Of a stretch of 64,000 nucleotides of DNA, positions 24,001 to 35,420 are shown one piece after another; positions within the stretch are counted from its first letter, which is position 1; each line of letters starts with the position of its first letter. This DNA is from Psilocybe azurescens (lineage: Eukaryota; Basidiomycota; Agaricomycetes; Agaricales; Agrocybaceae): the NCBI GenBank assembly GCA_023853785.1, contig JAJIRX010000533.1, forward strand, positions 930,001-994,000, written 5' to 3'. Both the position numbers and the translations under genes were made by a program. The notes below the pieces were generated by a model. That model saw nothing but the letters and a program-made list of their open reading frames with translations. It had not been told where the DNA came from and searched no databases.

Positions 24001-25475
24001 GGGGGTATTTGCCATCAAGAAGTCAAAACGATTCGAAGGGGCGAAACATCGGTATGTTTTCATTTCCTTTCATTTATTCAATTTTTGCGATGGGATTTCG
24101 CATTTCCTTTTGTCGCGCTTTCTAAAAGTGCATGTACTGCATGACTGAGGTGCGGAGGCTGTTACGTCTCTCGCTAAGAAAAGGAACTCCCTCATTCCGA
24201 GATTTGGGACAGGGTTTTTTTGGATACGCTTCCTTTTTTCTTTTTTTTTTTTTGCAGTTGCTATGGTTCTTGGTGGCTGATTATATGCGCTCTCTATTTA
24301 GGCTCCGACTGCGGGAAGAGGTTGATATCCTGAAGCATTTATCACAAGCCGCACTAACTCAGTATGTCGACGGGCGTCATCCTAACGTGTTGGCGTACAT
24401 CGATAGTTGGGAGGAAGACGAAGCATTGTACATTCGCACCGAACTATGCGAATCGGGCAACCTTGCGAGATTCTTGTGGGAGTACGGTCGCGTCTTCCCT
24501 CGCCTGGATGAAGCACGGGTGTGGAAGATCATTGCTGATCTGAGTAACGTAAGTCACACAGTGCTACGCAATTAATCTATTCGGCTCCCCCGAAGATGCT
24601 CATCAAATTGCTATTGCTTCTTTTTTTTTCTCACAGGGTTTGAGATTCATTCACAATTCTGGAGTGATCCATCTCGACTTGAAGCCGTCGAATGTGTTTG
24701 TGACGAAAGAAGGTCGATTCAAAATCGGTGATTTTGGTATGGCATCTTTATGGCCGCGGGCTATAAAAACATCGAGTTCAGACACAGCTTGCAGCACTGA
24801 CGAGGGAGCGGCCAGTGGTGGCAGTGCGAGTGGGGTTGGTTTCGAGCGCGAAGGGGACAAGCTGTACTTGGCACCTGAGGTGCTGCAAGGACGGTACGGA
24901 AAGGCTGCTGATGTATTCAGGTGGGTCGCACGGTTTGAACGGTACTCGCGAGAAGGTTTCTCACGTTGTGTCTGATCTTAGCTTTGGTATGACGATCTTG
25001 GAAACGGCATCGAACATCGTCGTCCCTGACCAGTTGAGTTTATTTGTTTCCTGTTTAAACGGTTGCACGGGCCGCGGAGTGCGCTCGTCACCGGTCTCTA
25101 TGTTTTGAGAGCGACAATATACTGATTCTATTTCTCTTTTCCTGTTTTTATCTTTTTAGAGGAGAGGGTTGGCAGCGCTTACGACGCGAGGATTTATCAC
25201 AGGTTGATTTGGATGAAGACAGCCCAGAGCTGGTTGATCTTATCCGGAATATGATGCGTACCGATCCGACCAATCGCATGACGATGACGGAGGTGTGTGC
25301 TCACCCTGTGGTACGGCGAGCCCGAGAGGAGATGGAGAGCTTGAGGGAGAGGCTGAAGAGCGAAGGAATTGATCTTTGGAAAGCGTCGCCCCTGGCGAGC
25401 GTGACCGGTGGATTTTTAGGTCGGATTTTGGGTCGAGATGAGGATGAGGAGGTGTTGATGGATACGGGGGCGTGA
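21079..25475 (+). CDS. Wee1-like mitosis-inhibitor protein kinase
   Basis: Predicted to phosphorylate the inhibitory tyrosine of CDK1 and delay mitosis. The first about 850 residues are a low-complexity Ser/Pro/Thr-rich regulatory region starting MLASTPTKPYVQTCDSG. The kinase domain follows: glycine loop EIEEVGSGEFGKVIKV, VAIK-type VFAIKKSKRFEGAKHR, LRLREEVDILKHL, catalytic loop VIHLDLKPSNVFV, FKIGDFGMA, and the Wee1-diagnostic EGDKLYLAPEVLQGRYGKAA followed by ADVFSFGMTILETASNIVVP. The region ends with GEGWQRLRREDLSQV and TDPTNRMTMTEVCAHPVVRR. Introns include 22134-22236 and a long T-rich one near 24051-24300. Frame breaks: T5 run 22733-22737; a short extra base at 23984-23991 between the glycine loop and the catalytic lysine; and an unclear junction near 23855-23902, which could be a 47-nt intron. 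The family call rests on the kinase domain. Confidence 0.88.
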
Positions 25476-25867
25476 CCGTTTTTTCGCTGGTTCCGTTGCT
25501 GCTTCGAAGATACTCTGCCTTCGTTTCCCTTGATATTGCCATTACAACAGCTACTGCGCGAATTACTAGTACTACGACGACGACAACGATGCGAAGACGG
25601 GGTATTGAAACAAGAACATTGGGAGTTTATGGTACATAGGATTATGTTTAATAGTATAGTTAGGTAGATAATATATGTTTGGATGTCCAGTTGTGATTAT
25701 CTGATAGGCTCGCTAAGAGCGCAGAGAGATTGGTCTAACCTGATATAGACAGCCGATTGGTTCCTGGATACAAGTGAACTGGTTCAGTATTTTTCACTGG
25801 GCTTATAACTATAACTATCCGGTCCCTTCTTCAAACAACCACCACCTACACTCTCTATCCCGCCCAG
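25476..25867. other. Intergenic between Wee1 and homeobox genes
   Basis: About 390 bases in tandem orientation: 3' UTR of the kinase gene, then the promoter and 5' UTR of the homeobox gene. A TATA-like ATAATATAT at 25670 and a pyrimidine-rich leader just before the ATG are visible. Confidence 0.4.
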
Positions 25868-28249
25868 ATGGGCTACCAGAACAACTCCTACCCCCGCCCC
25901 CTCGTTCCTAACTCTCCCGACAGTGCCCCCGTCGACTTCCGTGCATTCTATCCATACACCCCCAACGAGGTCAAGCACAGAAAGAGGACAACCAGTGCCC
26001 AACTCAAGGTCCTCGAGGCCATATTCAAAAAGGACACCAAGCCAAATGCTTCTCTCCGGAATGAGCTTGCTCTCGAGCTCGATATGACTGCTAGGGGTGT
26101 TCAGGTGTGTCCTCTTTCTTTTTCTCATTCCGTATGTGGCACTCATCGACGCGTTTAAGGTTTGGTTCCAGAACCGGTTGGTTTTTCTATGTACTATTTC
26201 GTTATTTCGTGTGTGAACCTCTCTCTCTCTTTTTCCTCCTACAGCCGGGCGAAGGAAAAGGTCAAGGGTGGGAAAGGCTCACTGGGTTCCAAGATGTCCG
26301 TCGGGGATCTTCAGGACGACGACTATTCTTCGCTTCATATTAAGGACGAGCTTTCGGACTCGCTTCTGCAGCGCCCGGACTCTTCGCATGACGAAATCGA
26401 CGCGTATTCTCGTTCTCCCAGCGGTAGCGGTCCCACTCCGATCTCGCCACCAACCCTTCGTCTTGTCACCGATTCAACAAACTTTCCGTGGCAGAATTCG
26501 CCTGTTGACCCTACCCCAGACAGCGCTACCTTTCCTATTCGTCCTCCTACCAACACGTTCGTTTCCTCTACAACAAACTCCGACAGTGGCTCTAGCAGCA
26601 CTGGAAACAACCCCGATCTACTGATGCACAGACGTGGATCACTTCCGCTTAACGCGTTCCCTCAACCGAGTTCCTCATTGGACAGCCCCACCACGGATTT
26701 TGATCCCTTCCTTCGCCGTTGCTCTGTTGATGCAAGCCTGGCACGCCTCGCGCAAAACCCCTTTGCCAGCCTGGCTAGGGCAAAAATAGCGCGTTGTATG
26801 GCCCAGGGGTTGGCGTTGTAATGCCAGGCGCCAATAATAACGGCATCCGTCACCACCATCAACTTACTCGCCTGCCTTATGGATACCATCCACCTCAACA
26901 TCAAAGGCGTGGCATGCCATCTAGTTTCGCATCCATGCCTCAACAGGCGAGCATCCGTCGCCTTTCGATGGACTCGCGTCAAACCCGTTTCACTTCCATA
27001 TCAAGGACCCATCAAAGTCAGTCGCCTTCCCCTGTCACCACCCCTTACAACGCAGCCATAAGGGTATCGTTGCCCGACCAGCGCCTCTTTGCGCTGTCAT
27101 CGCGTCCTCTGGCGTCGCCAATCCCGGGTCCACTACCCTCACCTGGTTTCTCATTTGGTGCCGCAAGCACGCCTCCGATGGCTTCCCCCAGCTCTGGCGA
27201 CAGTGAACGCAATTCTCCAGACTCGTTGCGGTCCTTCAGCTTCCGAGGAGACGACGAGGACAATGCTACTTCTCCTTCGTACGATGCCTATTCTCGTTTT
27301 GGGTCGATAGCGTCAATTGCCACAAGCGAATCAAGCATTAACAGCTCGTACTATGGTGAAATCGGGGGCGCTGCTGTAGATCATCGCTTGGCGGAAGAGA
27401 GGAGAGACTCTTGGTACGTTTTAGGCGTTCAATTTGTCCTCCAATCATGTCCATTTTTCTTCCGTTCATTCCAATCAGATTGGCTAATTGGCTGCGTTCT
27501 ATAGTGCATCCGGACATTTCTTGGGGATGCTATCTGGTCTTGATGTTGGCAATGGTGCAGAGAATATGCACGTAGGGAATTATTCACCCCATGAGGATTA
27601 CCAATTCTCGAACGCAACTGACGGCGTTGAATTGGTGTCTTCTTCGGACATACAACACCACCATCAGCACCACCAGCAAGCTCAGCAACAAAACCCAGAG
27701 GCCAACTACCCGTCCCCAACCTCGACGATAACGCCGAGGGACAGCCCGCATGCGCAGGACGCAGCAGTGGTCGCCGGAACGCCTCCTGTCCCTATCTCCA
27801 CCTCTAGCGAGCTCGCATTCGCGTTGGAAAGCAAATCTAACCAGGTTTGTCTTTTTTCCTAATGTGGATAAGCGCGTTGTTGACCAGTTCATTGGATTGT
27901 TGGATTGTTCATGTAGAAGGCAAACAGACAGGAGCAATATTTGACATATGGTAGCGGCGAGCATCAACCCGCTTCTGTTCAAGACGGCGCTTCCTACTAC
28001 TCTTCGCAACAGCATCAGAACCAAGAATCCCATTCTCAGGAGCAACAACAAGACCTTTCGTACGCCTCTACCAATTTTTCGGAGGGCTACTCGGGTGAGT
28101 CGCACCAGCACCACCAACAACCAGAGGTGGACTATCTCAGTGTGTATAATCCCTCTGTGCATTATACGGACGCGTTGTCCGCCACAATGTCTACGGCGAG
28201 TATCAATAACGGCATGCAGAATGCGGACGCCTTCACTGCGTATACGTAA
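25868..28249 (+). CDS. Homeobox transcription factor
   Basis: DNA-binding regulator of about 700 residues, nuclear. The homeodomain is near the N-terminus (about residues 36-95): KHRKRTTSAQLKVLEAIFKK, NASLRNELALELDMTARGVQ and the recognition helix VWFQNRRAKEKVK. The recognition helix is assembled over a 17-nt exon (26160-26176) flanked by introns. The rest is Ser/Pro-rich with an acidic DDEDNATSPSYD patch, a His/Gln-rich tract (HHHQHHQQAQQQ near 27655-27690) and Gln-rich segments towards the end (SYYSSQQHQNQESHSQEQQQ); it ends ADAFTAYT. Such proteins in mushrooms control dikaryon growth and fruiting, which is only a family-level hint here. The frame breaks once at A5 (26782-26786). One added base restores a long open frame that continues to the stop at 28249. 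Confidence 0.88.
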
Positions 28250-31200
28250 CTCGGTACCCCTCGAGCGTTGGATGGTGGGATGCGTTTGCGCAATATGGCC
28301 AAGTCTCTCGGCGGTCCCGGACAGGTTGTCTAGCTTCATCAGACATATATAGTCATCATCAGTAGGCGTTTATTGGGCGGCTGCGATCTTCGTCTCCATC
28401 TGTGTGCCTGCAGGTACCTGCCTGGCTTTCTTGATCTTTCAGGGTTTCAAGCTGGCGTTCGCCCCGACCTATTTTTTTTTGCGATAGACATCGGATTCTT
28501 ATCGTCTCGGGCACACGTTCTACGCACCTCTCGTTATCAACTCTACTATTATTCTTGGTCATCAAACTCTCCTGCTTATCCCGCCGTCTGGTTACTTATT
28601 CTCACTGTTCCCCTTTCAAGCCATTCTATTATCCTATCATATATCACTAATCATCCTCTATATTGTTTGGCCTTCTACCACATCAACATCAGGCATCGTT
28701 ACCCATCATCACAATCATTTTTCCCCATCGTTACACCCTCACATCGTCCGGTTTGACGCTACCGACCAGACCCTTGTTGCTTCCCTTCCTTTCCTGTCGA
28801 ACACATAGGAGGATTTAACTATCTTTCCTATGGCCCTCATCTCTAAACCAATGTAAATCTCCGTAACCGTTCTCGCCTCCCGCTCTCATTGTTTGTTACC
28901 TTGCTGTCCACAACTACAGCACTACGCTCAACTCACTTTACAGCCGTACTTTTTCCCACCCATCCCTTGGTCTGTCGCGAAGTCATTGTTGGTATTGAGC
29001 ATCTGTCAAACAGCTCCACCTTCCATCGTCATCTGGAAGACCCACTCGTTCCTGAAATTTCGATAACTAAATATCCACCCTCCCTTACTGCGCAATATCT
29101 TGAAAGGTTCTTTTTATTTCAGCTTGTTAGCTTTCACCCTCAACCCCTTTTCATTGATCCCCCTTTCCTTTCTTTTCTTTTTTTTTTCTGTGACATTAGT
29201 GGCTTTTTTTCTTCCTTCGATGTGCATCTAGCTCAATATATGCTACTTTTCTCCTTGTAGTTGTAATTTCCTGTTATTGTTTTTCCCTCGCCATCTAGGT
29301 TTTCTACTTCCCACCCACCTGCTTTCCAAACCTTTTTAGCCTTCTTTTCTTTTCGTCTGTTCTCTATTCTCTGGTGTACACTCTTTCGATATACTCTCTC
29401 TTTCTCCCAGTTTCTCAAGGCTCGCTATAGCGTACAAATTCAAAGTATATAATACCAAGTCCCAACATACCTACATACCTTACATACCTATAATTGTGTC
29501 GCGCCTTTCTCTGAAATGTGAATAAAGAAGAATCAAAGTTCTTGACACCTTTTTTGCCTTCTAAGTCGAAGCTGTAATGAAGCGTATGGTTTTTTTTTGC
29601 AACTCCGTTGTAGTTCGCAATCTCACTCCTATCCGCGGGTCGAGCTTTCATCGTTGGAGCGATAAGGAAAAAAGAACAACGATGTGAGGACTGTGCGTTT
29701 TGGAGCACGCTGTACATGAGTAGCAAACCCGCGATACGTGGACTATAAATTTAAACATGGGAAGAGTCAATTATTACAATTTGAAGTTCAACGCGGACAG
29801 AACAAAACACCAATAGGTTGAAAGAGCCTCTCCGATGAGATGAGAATTTTATACCCATTAATAGCCGTGTAATCAACATGGGTGCGAGCTGGTTCGCCGC
29901 GGAATGGGAGGCGTACTACGTAACGTAAGTGCGAGGATGGAAGCGAATGGCCAAAAGAATAGATTTGTCGCACTGTCACTTGTCATATTTCTATTTACTT
30001 ATGTGCTACATACCTTACTAAAACAGAAAAAGCACTTGGAAAAAGGGGATGAATTTAGACTTCGAATTCGTTATTCCATCCAGCACCTTCCAAGCTCGTT
30101 GTCGTGACTCGTGTGGGGAGCATGAGTAGCATATGTAGTGTGGTGGGTTGCGCGTCCGTGTCGGGTAGAGACGATATAATATTTCGGACAGAGTATCTGC
30201 CTTCCGTCCTTTGGGGCGTTTTTGTTTCGATTCTTTTTGGGTTTCTGGATGGCAGTTGGCCAGACAAGTTAGGGAAGGTTATTATGGCATATTGAACTGC
30301 GCTTTGAAAGCTTGACCGGGTACTGTGACCAGCCCCCACTCTAGATCCAAATCTGAGATCCGGTAGCCGTTGCGACAAGACCTGGACAGAAATCCATCTT
30401 TTCTGCGACAGAAACTTATAATGAAGGTTTGAAAAGGTGTACACCGGGCTCAGATCCTTGTTACGTGTATACCGCTTGAGAATATGAATAGAAATCCTCC
30501 CAGAATCGCCGGTATTTTAACGATCATAGATGATTGGTGTTTTGAGGTATTGGAGATAGAGACGTCAACGGCCAGGACGAAGTCGATGTCCCTATAATAA
30601 TGCATATGTCATGCCGTATTGGTCACTGAACATGACCGTGAATTGCCACCTGTACGAAGCGCTGGATAGCACAGACATACACTGATATGCTTGTCGCGTC
30701 GTGTTATTGGGATTCCGGTCTCGGGTAAATTTTCCCAGAAACTAGTCTTGTCTCATATTCTTTAATGTTGAGATGAGATCCGTTGTGTGAAAAGTAATTT
30801 TGCAGGGTGTTGTAAAGGAATCAATTTCTGTAAACTGAACAAGTCGACCAGTGCGACCCTCCGGGTAGGTGTGATCTTCCTCGTTTCTCTTGATTTCGTC
30901 TGGATCATGACAGAACTTTACACGCCGCGAACCAAACCTAACCTTATCGTAAAGTGGGTTCAGAGCCGTCGGTAATTTCAGCACAAGACTCACCAGAGTT
31001 CTAACAGCGATCCAAAATATACCAGCGGTCCTTTAGCGTCCGGGACATACGCGATGGCAGGTACGTATACGCGTTGTCAAGACCGGAATTGTGCCGTTTC
31101 GACTTACAAGCCATGATCCATCTTCGTCCGCTCTGCGTCCTGAGCCCCAAGTGGTTCCTAATTCACAGTAGGAATATATAGATGACGCAGGAAAGACCTG

Positions 31201-32947
31201 ATCCAGCCGTTTTTGGGGTAACATGTGGCCGTCCTTGCACACCCCACCCATGGCGAGCCTTAACTTGTTTTCCTCCGCGGATAAGTAGAAGAGTCGGAGT
31301 AAAACACGTTTTGGTAGATTCTACGAGACAGAATCGGCACGCCCCCGCAAGCCTTTGAACGGAGAGCCCGATATCATGATCATCATGCCAAGATGTTGGG
31401 TTTATTTTGAGACATCCCCCTCCAGTCAGCGGCCGTTTGAGCGGTTTGAGTGACGCAGATGGATGATGGTAGGAGGGACTGGTTCAGTTTTTCTATGTGT
31501 GCCAAAATTGGCAGTATTCGGCCATCTGTACATCTTATGCCAAAAGATATATTAGGCTCTTGATGCGTTGAGGCGGAAGATGAGAAGACAAGTCATTTTT
31601 ATACTGATTGTGTCCTACTTTAGATGCTCTCCTTTTGGCGCAGAAAGTTCAACTCAGTGGATGATGCAAAATGAGCCTCCAGTGAAGACTCCCCATGGGT
31701 CACGGAGAAAGTTGACGCCATTTGTAAAGGCCCATTGGTGGCTGAACTGGTCATCTGTCAAGCCTGCTCATGTTGAAAATAAACATAAGAAGGCATTACC
31801 CCGCGGATGCAAGTAACTTACGTTTGCACGAAAGTAGAACGAGCGCGTAGAGGGGTGATACGACGGCCCCACCACAAGAGATTTACCGACCAAGATGGAC
31901 GTGAAGGCACCGAAGGCAGCCTGAGGCTCGGTGCGGCACTTGTATGTCGTGATATGCCATTTGTTGAGTGTCAAACGACCATGTCCTCATGCGGTGACAG
32001 AGCGTCACGATGTCATTTCTGGGGGAGGAGTAGAGGGTGCTGGAGGGGAGAAAGCCACGAGGATCGCATCATCCAGCGGGCAGAAAGAGCCATCTCCTGG
32101 TTCAGCTACTCGTCCTCGATCAACAAATCTGCGATATTAGAAAGGAGCACGAAAAGGTAGGAACAGATGGCAAATGTCAAATGAGCGTCAAAGCGACGGT
32201 ATAAGGAGAGATAGGGAATGGAAACGAGCGGCCATAGGATGGTGGACTAGGGTGAACCCGCCAAAAACAGCCCTAGCAACGGTATACCGACCAAGGTCTG
32301 CTATGTCCATCGATTCGTCTCTTGTAGGAAGCGCTCTTCTACATTTTCGGTTAACTGGGGGACTTTCCGGTTAGGGGTGAATAGATTTTGTAAGCACAAT
32401 GCGCAGCGCATTTTTCAATGAGTTCAAGGAGTCAAACAGACTCTTGTGATCATCATATTTTGCAAGGAAACCACTGGCATGCCAGCCCAGTAAATATGAC
32501 ATACACGGCCTTCTTGGACAGGGCGGCGTTCTCTTGAGAAATCGTTATTTCTGTTGCAATGGATTGATAAGTAAAGTATGATAGCAGTGTAATATGGAAA
32601 TGGAAGTTTCGACCCCAAACGGTGCACGTACTAAGTACACCTATTGGATGAATGCCTGGATATCGAATGAATTAACGAAATTCGCTCAAACCAAATGTGG
32701 TTGACGTTGAAGGAAGCAGTAGACGTGCTATGCAACCCGCATTATATGAATTGGACACTGTGACTGAACTTGGCAGTTTTGAACGGCCACAAATTGGTTT
32801 ACCAAAGGGTGCGCAGCAAAAGACGTTTCAACGAAATTCTACATGATAGAACACGAGAAGGAGGAGCTACAGCGACTCAAATCAACCACAAAGGAAATCA
32901 ATCCGAAGCCAAGGAAAACCATGCACCTATGCGAACCAACGACATTG
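28250..32947. other. Gene-poor interval with pyrimidine-rich stretch
   Basis: About 4.7 kb with no gene I can defend. From about 28560 to 29430 the plus strand is strongly C/T-rich, probably 3' UTR and flanking sequence of the homeobox gene; an AATAAA-like motif occurs at 29519. Between 30742 and 32160 several short minus-strand frames sit next to plausible GT/AG sites (30742-30993, 31033-31251, 31768-31974). I could not join them into one open model or recognise a domain. Decayed gene remnants or a lineage-specific gene remain possible. Confidence 0.4.
28560..29430 (+). repeat. Pyrimidine-rich low-complexity tract
   Basis: Long run of C/T-biased sequence on the plus strand without period. 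It keeps accidental frames open (28373-28756, 28889-29260). No coding signal. Confidence 0.5.
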
Positions 32948-34492
32948 TTAATATTTAGCTTTTCCCCAATGTCCAATTGCTGTATTTGTTTCCGGCGGTT
33001 CAACACCTGCAATGACGGCTTCTTTCTTCTCGACGGCGGCCATTTCTGGGATTTCGGGAGTAGCAGATCGACTCTTCTGCGCCGCTACTTCTTCTTCACT
33101 CGCTATCTTGCCTCCGATTTCTAATTCCACTTCTCGAGCGACTTCAATAAGGCAAACTTTCCCTTCTATGTTGTCGTTGCCCGCATCCTTGGGTTGGAAG
33201 TCGCGACCAATTAAGCTCACATAAACACCCTTGTACAAGACTGGGTACGACCCAACCTGAATCCCATGAGGCTTGAGCTGCTCCTGCAATGAAGTCAAAT
33301 AAGGAGCGATTATTGACTCAGGCCGCCTAAGGTGTGGGATTAGAACTATAGATTGTTTGAATACAAGTTTTAAGGAACATACTCTGTGAATATTTGTATT
33401 CTCAAAGGCCTTTCATTCTTGGGAGGCAGCGGAAGGAAGAAAGTAAGATTATGCAGCATCTTTTGAAATAGAGCAGGAATTCCGGGGAAAATACAAAGTT
33501 TGCCTGCAAGACGTACGACGGGCTAGATGTATACGGTTAATTGTCTCTCTCTAGTATAATGGAGTGAGTATAGCTTACCACCCAGATGTCTTCCGCAACG
33601 AAAATGACTTCAGCTTTCTCGGGAAATAGAGCCATGCGATGTGTGGCCGCTAACTGCTCAGCATTCTGAGTTCCGACCCATGAACGGTGCTTGCTCATTT
33701 CATTCAATCGCAATATCGTCTCGTCATGGTGGACAAGTTTCTGTCCAAACGCCTTTCCGAGAGATTCGTAGGTTATATCTAAAAGTTTACGTCATAAAAA
33801 TAACCTGGTACCAGGCGATAAGATGTGAGCATACCGTCGTGAGTTGGTCCGATCCCTCCGCTTGTAACGACAAAGTCGTACTTGTCGACAAGCCTTCTGC
33901 TGGCCTCTATTCTATAAAATTTTAAGCTCACAAAACAGGAAGAATGCAAACAAGAAATTCGCATACATCTCCTCTTCATTGTCGGCGATGACCTCTATCC
34001 GCTTCCTGGAATTTATCCACTGGCCTCGTTATCAAGAATACGACCTCTCATGATTATAGGAGCGTACAAATTGATTCCATGTTCAAAACAATACTGAGCG
34101 AAGTGGTGGGAATTGCGGTCGAGGGTTTTGCCATTCAGGATCTCGTCCCTGAACCATAACTCCCATTTAAAGTTTTTCTACAGATGGGCGTTGGATGATG
34201 CTCACCCTATTATAAGAGCAGCAGCTGTGCGGATATATGCACCCTCTCCAAGAGGGTTCTTCGGCACTGGTGAGACGGGGAAGGTAACTTTTGTGTGAGG
34301 TGGGGCAGTTGACATCTCCGCTACGGTCGACGATGCAGCCATTGGAGCAGATGGGTTCGACATGGCTCGAATGCGAAGACTTTTCAAACTTGTGCTTGAA
34401 GATGTTCGAGGAGAGATTAAATGATAGAGATGTGGATTTGTAGCTGGGTACAAAAGCCTGGTATTAGATACAGATGCCCTGAGAATGCTCAT
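32948..34492 (-). CDS. Molybdopterin-binding-domain protein (MoCF_biosynth/CinA-FAD-synthase-like)
   Basis: Carries the MoaB/Mog-type fold also found in CinA and in the N-terminal half of animal FAD synthase; its exact reaction in fungi is not established. Seen: [120 protein letters not shown] and a C-terminal half including [20 protein letters not shown]. About six introns. Two in-frame starts exist. The long form (34492) begins [20 protein letters not shown], an Arg/Ser-rich stretch with no acidic residues over more than 40 residues, as in a mitochondrial presequence. The short form starts at 34363 ([12 protein letters not shown]) and would be cytosolic. No frame breaks found. Confidence 0.82.
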
Positions 34493-35420
34493 TCCACAAA
34501 ACGCAGTCTCCTGTTAGACAGTTTAGGGGTTGTGAATCCTTGGAGACGCCTTATAGTTGAATTAGAGGTGAATGAGGGGTTACAAGTTCATTTGAAGTTT
34601 GGTCAGTTTCCGATGAGGTTGGAGTCGAGTGAACATAACGTGGAATTGCAAGGGCTACTATGTCCTACTCCGGCACGCGGAACGACCCACGGAAGCGGAG
34701 CGACTTGTGATCATGTTATTGTCCACTTGAAGCTTAACACCTGCGATAAACTTGTTCTTTATCTCCATCGCTCACTGCTCAAAGATCAAAACTGCTCTTT
34801 CAACGTCGAGCAAACCTATTGAATCGCTCACCAGTCCCGGTAGCCTCCGACTCAAATCGGAGCTTTGAAACTACACCGTATTGGAGCACGGTGGCCTTCA
34901 CGTTGCCTGACTCTCGTATACTCAACTACGCCCAGCAATTATCAGCCTACGATATCTTGTTATCATTCTCCTAGGACAACCATTGGAGTCATCTCAGAAC
35001 TACACTATATCTATGCTGTCGATTCTTTATGCCTAGGGCTGGACTGTCATGAATTGTACAATTGGCTGCAACGGTCGCAAAAACGTTTCCCTTAGGATAA
35101 CTTCAGCATTCTTGGTGACTGCAGCGTGACGTGCTGCAAACCCGTGTTTTAGAGGTGCTTAAACCATGATCCCATTCTCGAACCTTTAATATCTCTGTTT
35201 ACACGCTGCAACAGTGCCCCATACCTCGTGCATCGAGGCTTCCTGATTTATCGAATGTCTACGCACAAGACGCAACCCTATACGAAATGTGATGAAACAA
35301 CGTTCTGTGCCCCTCTATAAGCACCTGCTGCGACTGTAAGCAAGCCATCCGACTTGGTTCCTCGCGTTTCTTTCTATCTCCCTACCATCTGCATCGCAGC
35401 ATTCCCAGCTTCATATCTGC
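34493..35420. other. Intergenic, divergent promoters
   Basis: About 930 bases between divergent starts. A plus-strand frame at 34421-34822 overlaps the neighbouring 5' end and shows no domain. Nothing else recognised. Confidence 0.4.

Noticed and set aside
27584..28339. Minus-strand frame of 251 codons opposite the homeobox gene
   Set aside because: Caused by His/Gln-rich codons on the plus strand; Val/Leu/Arg-rich with no domain.
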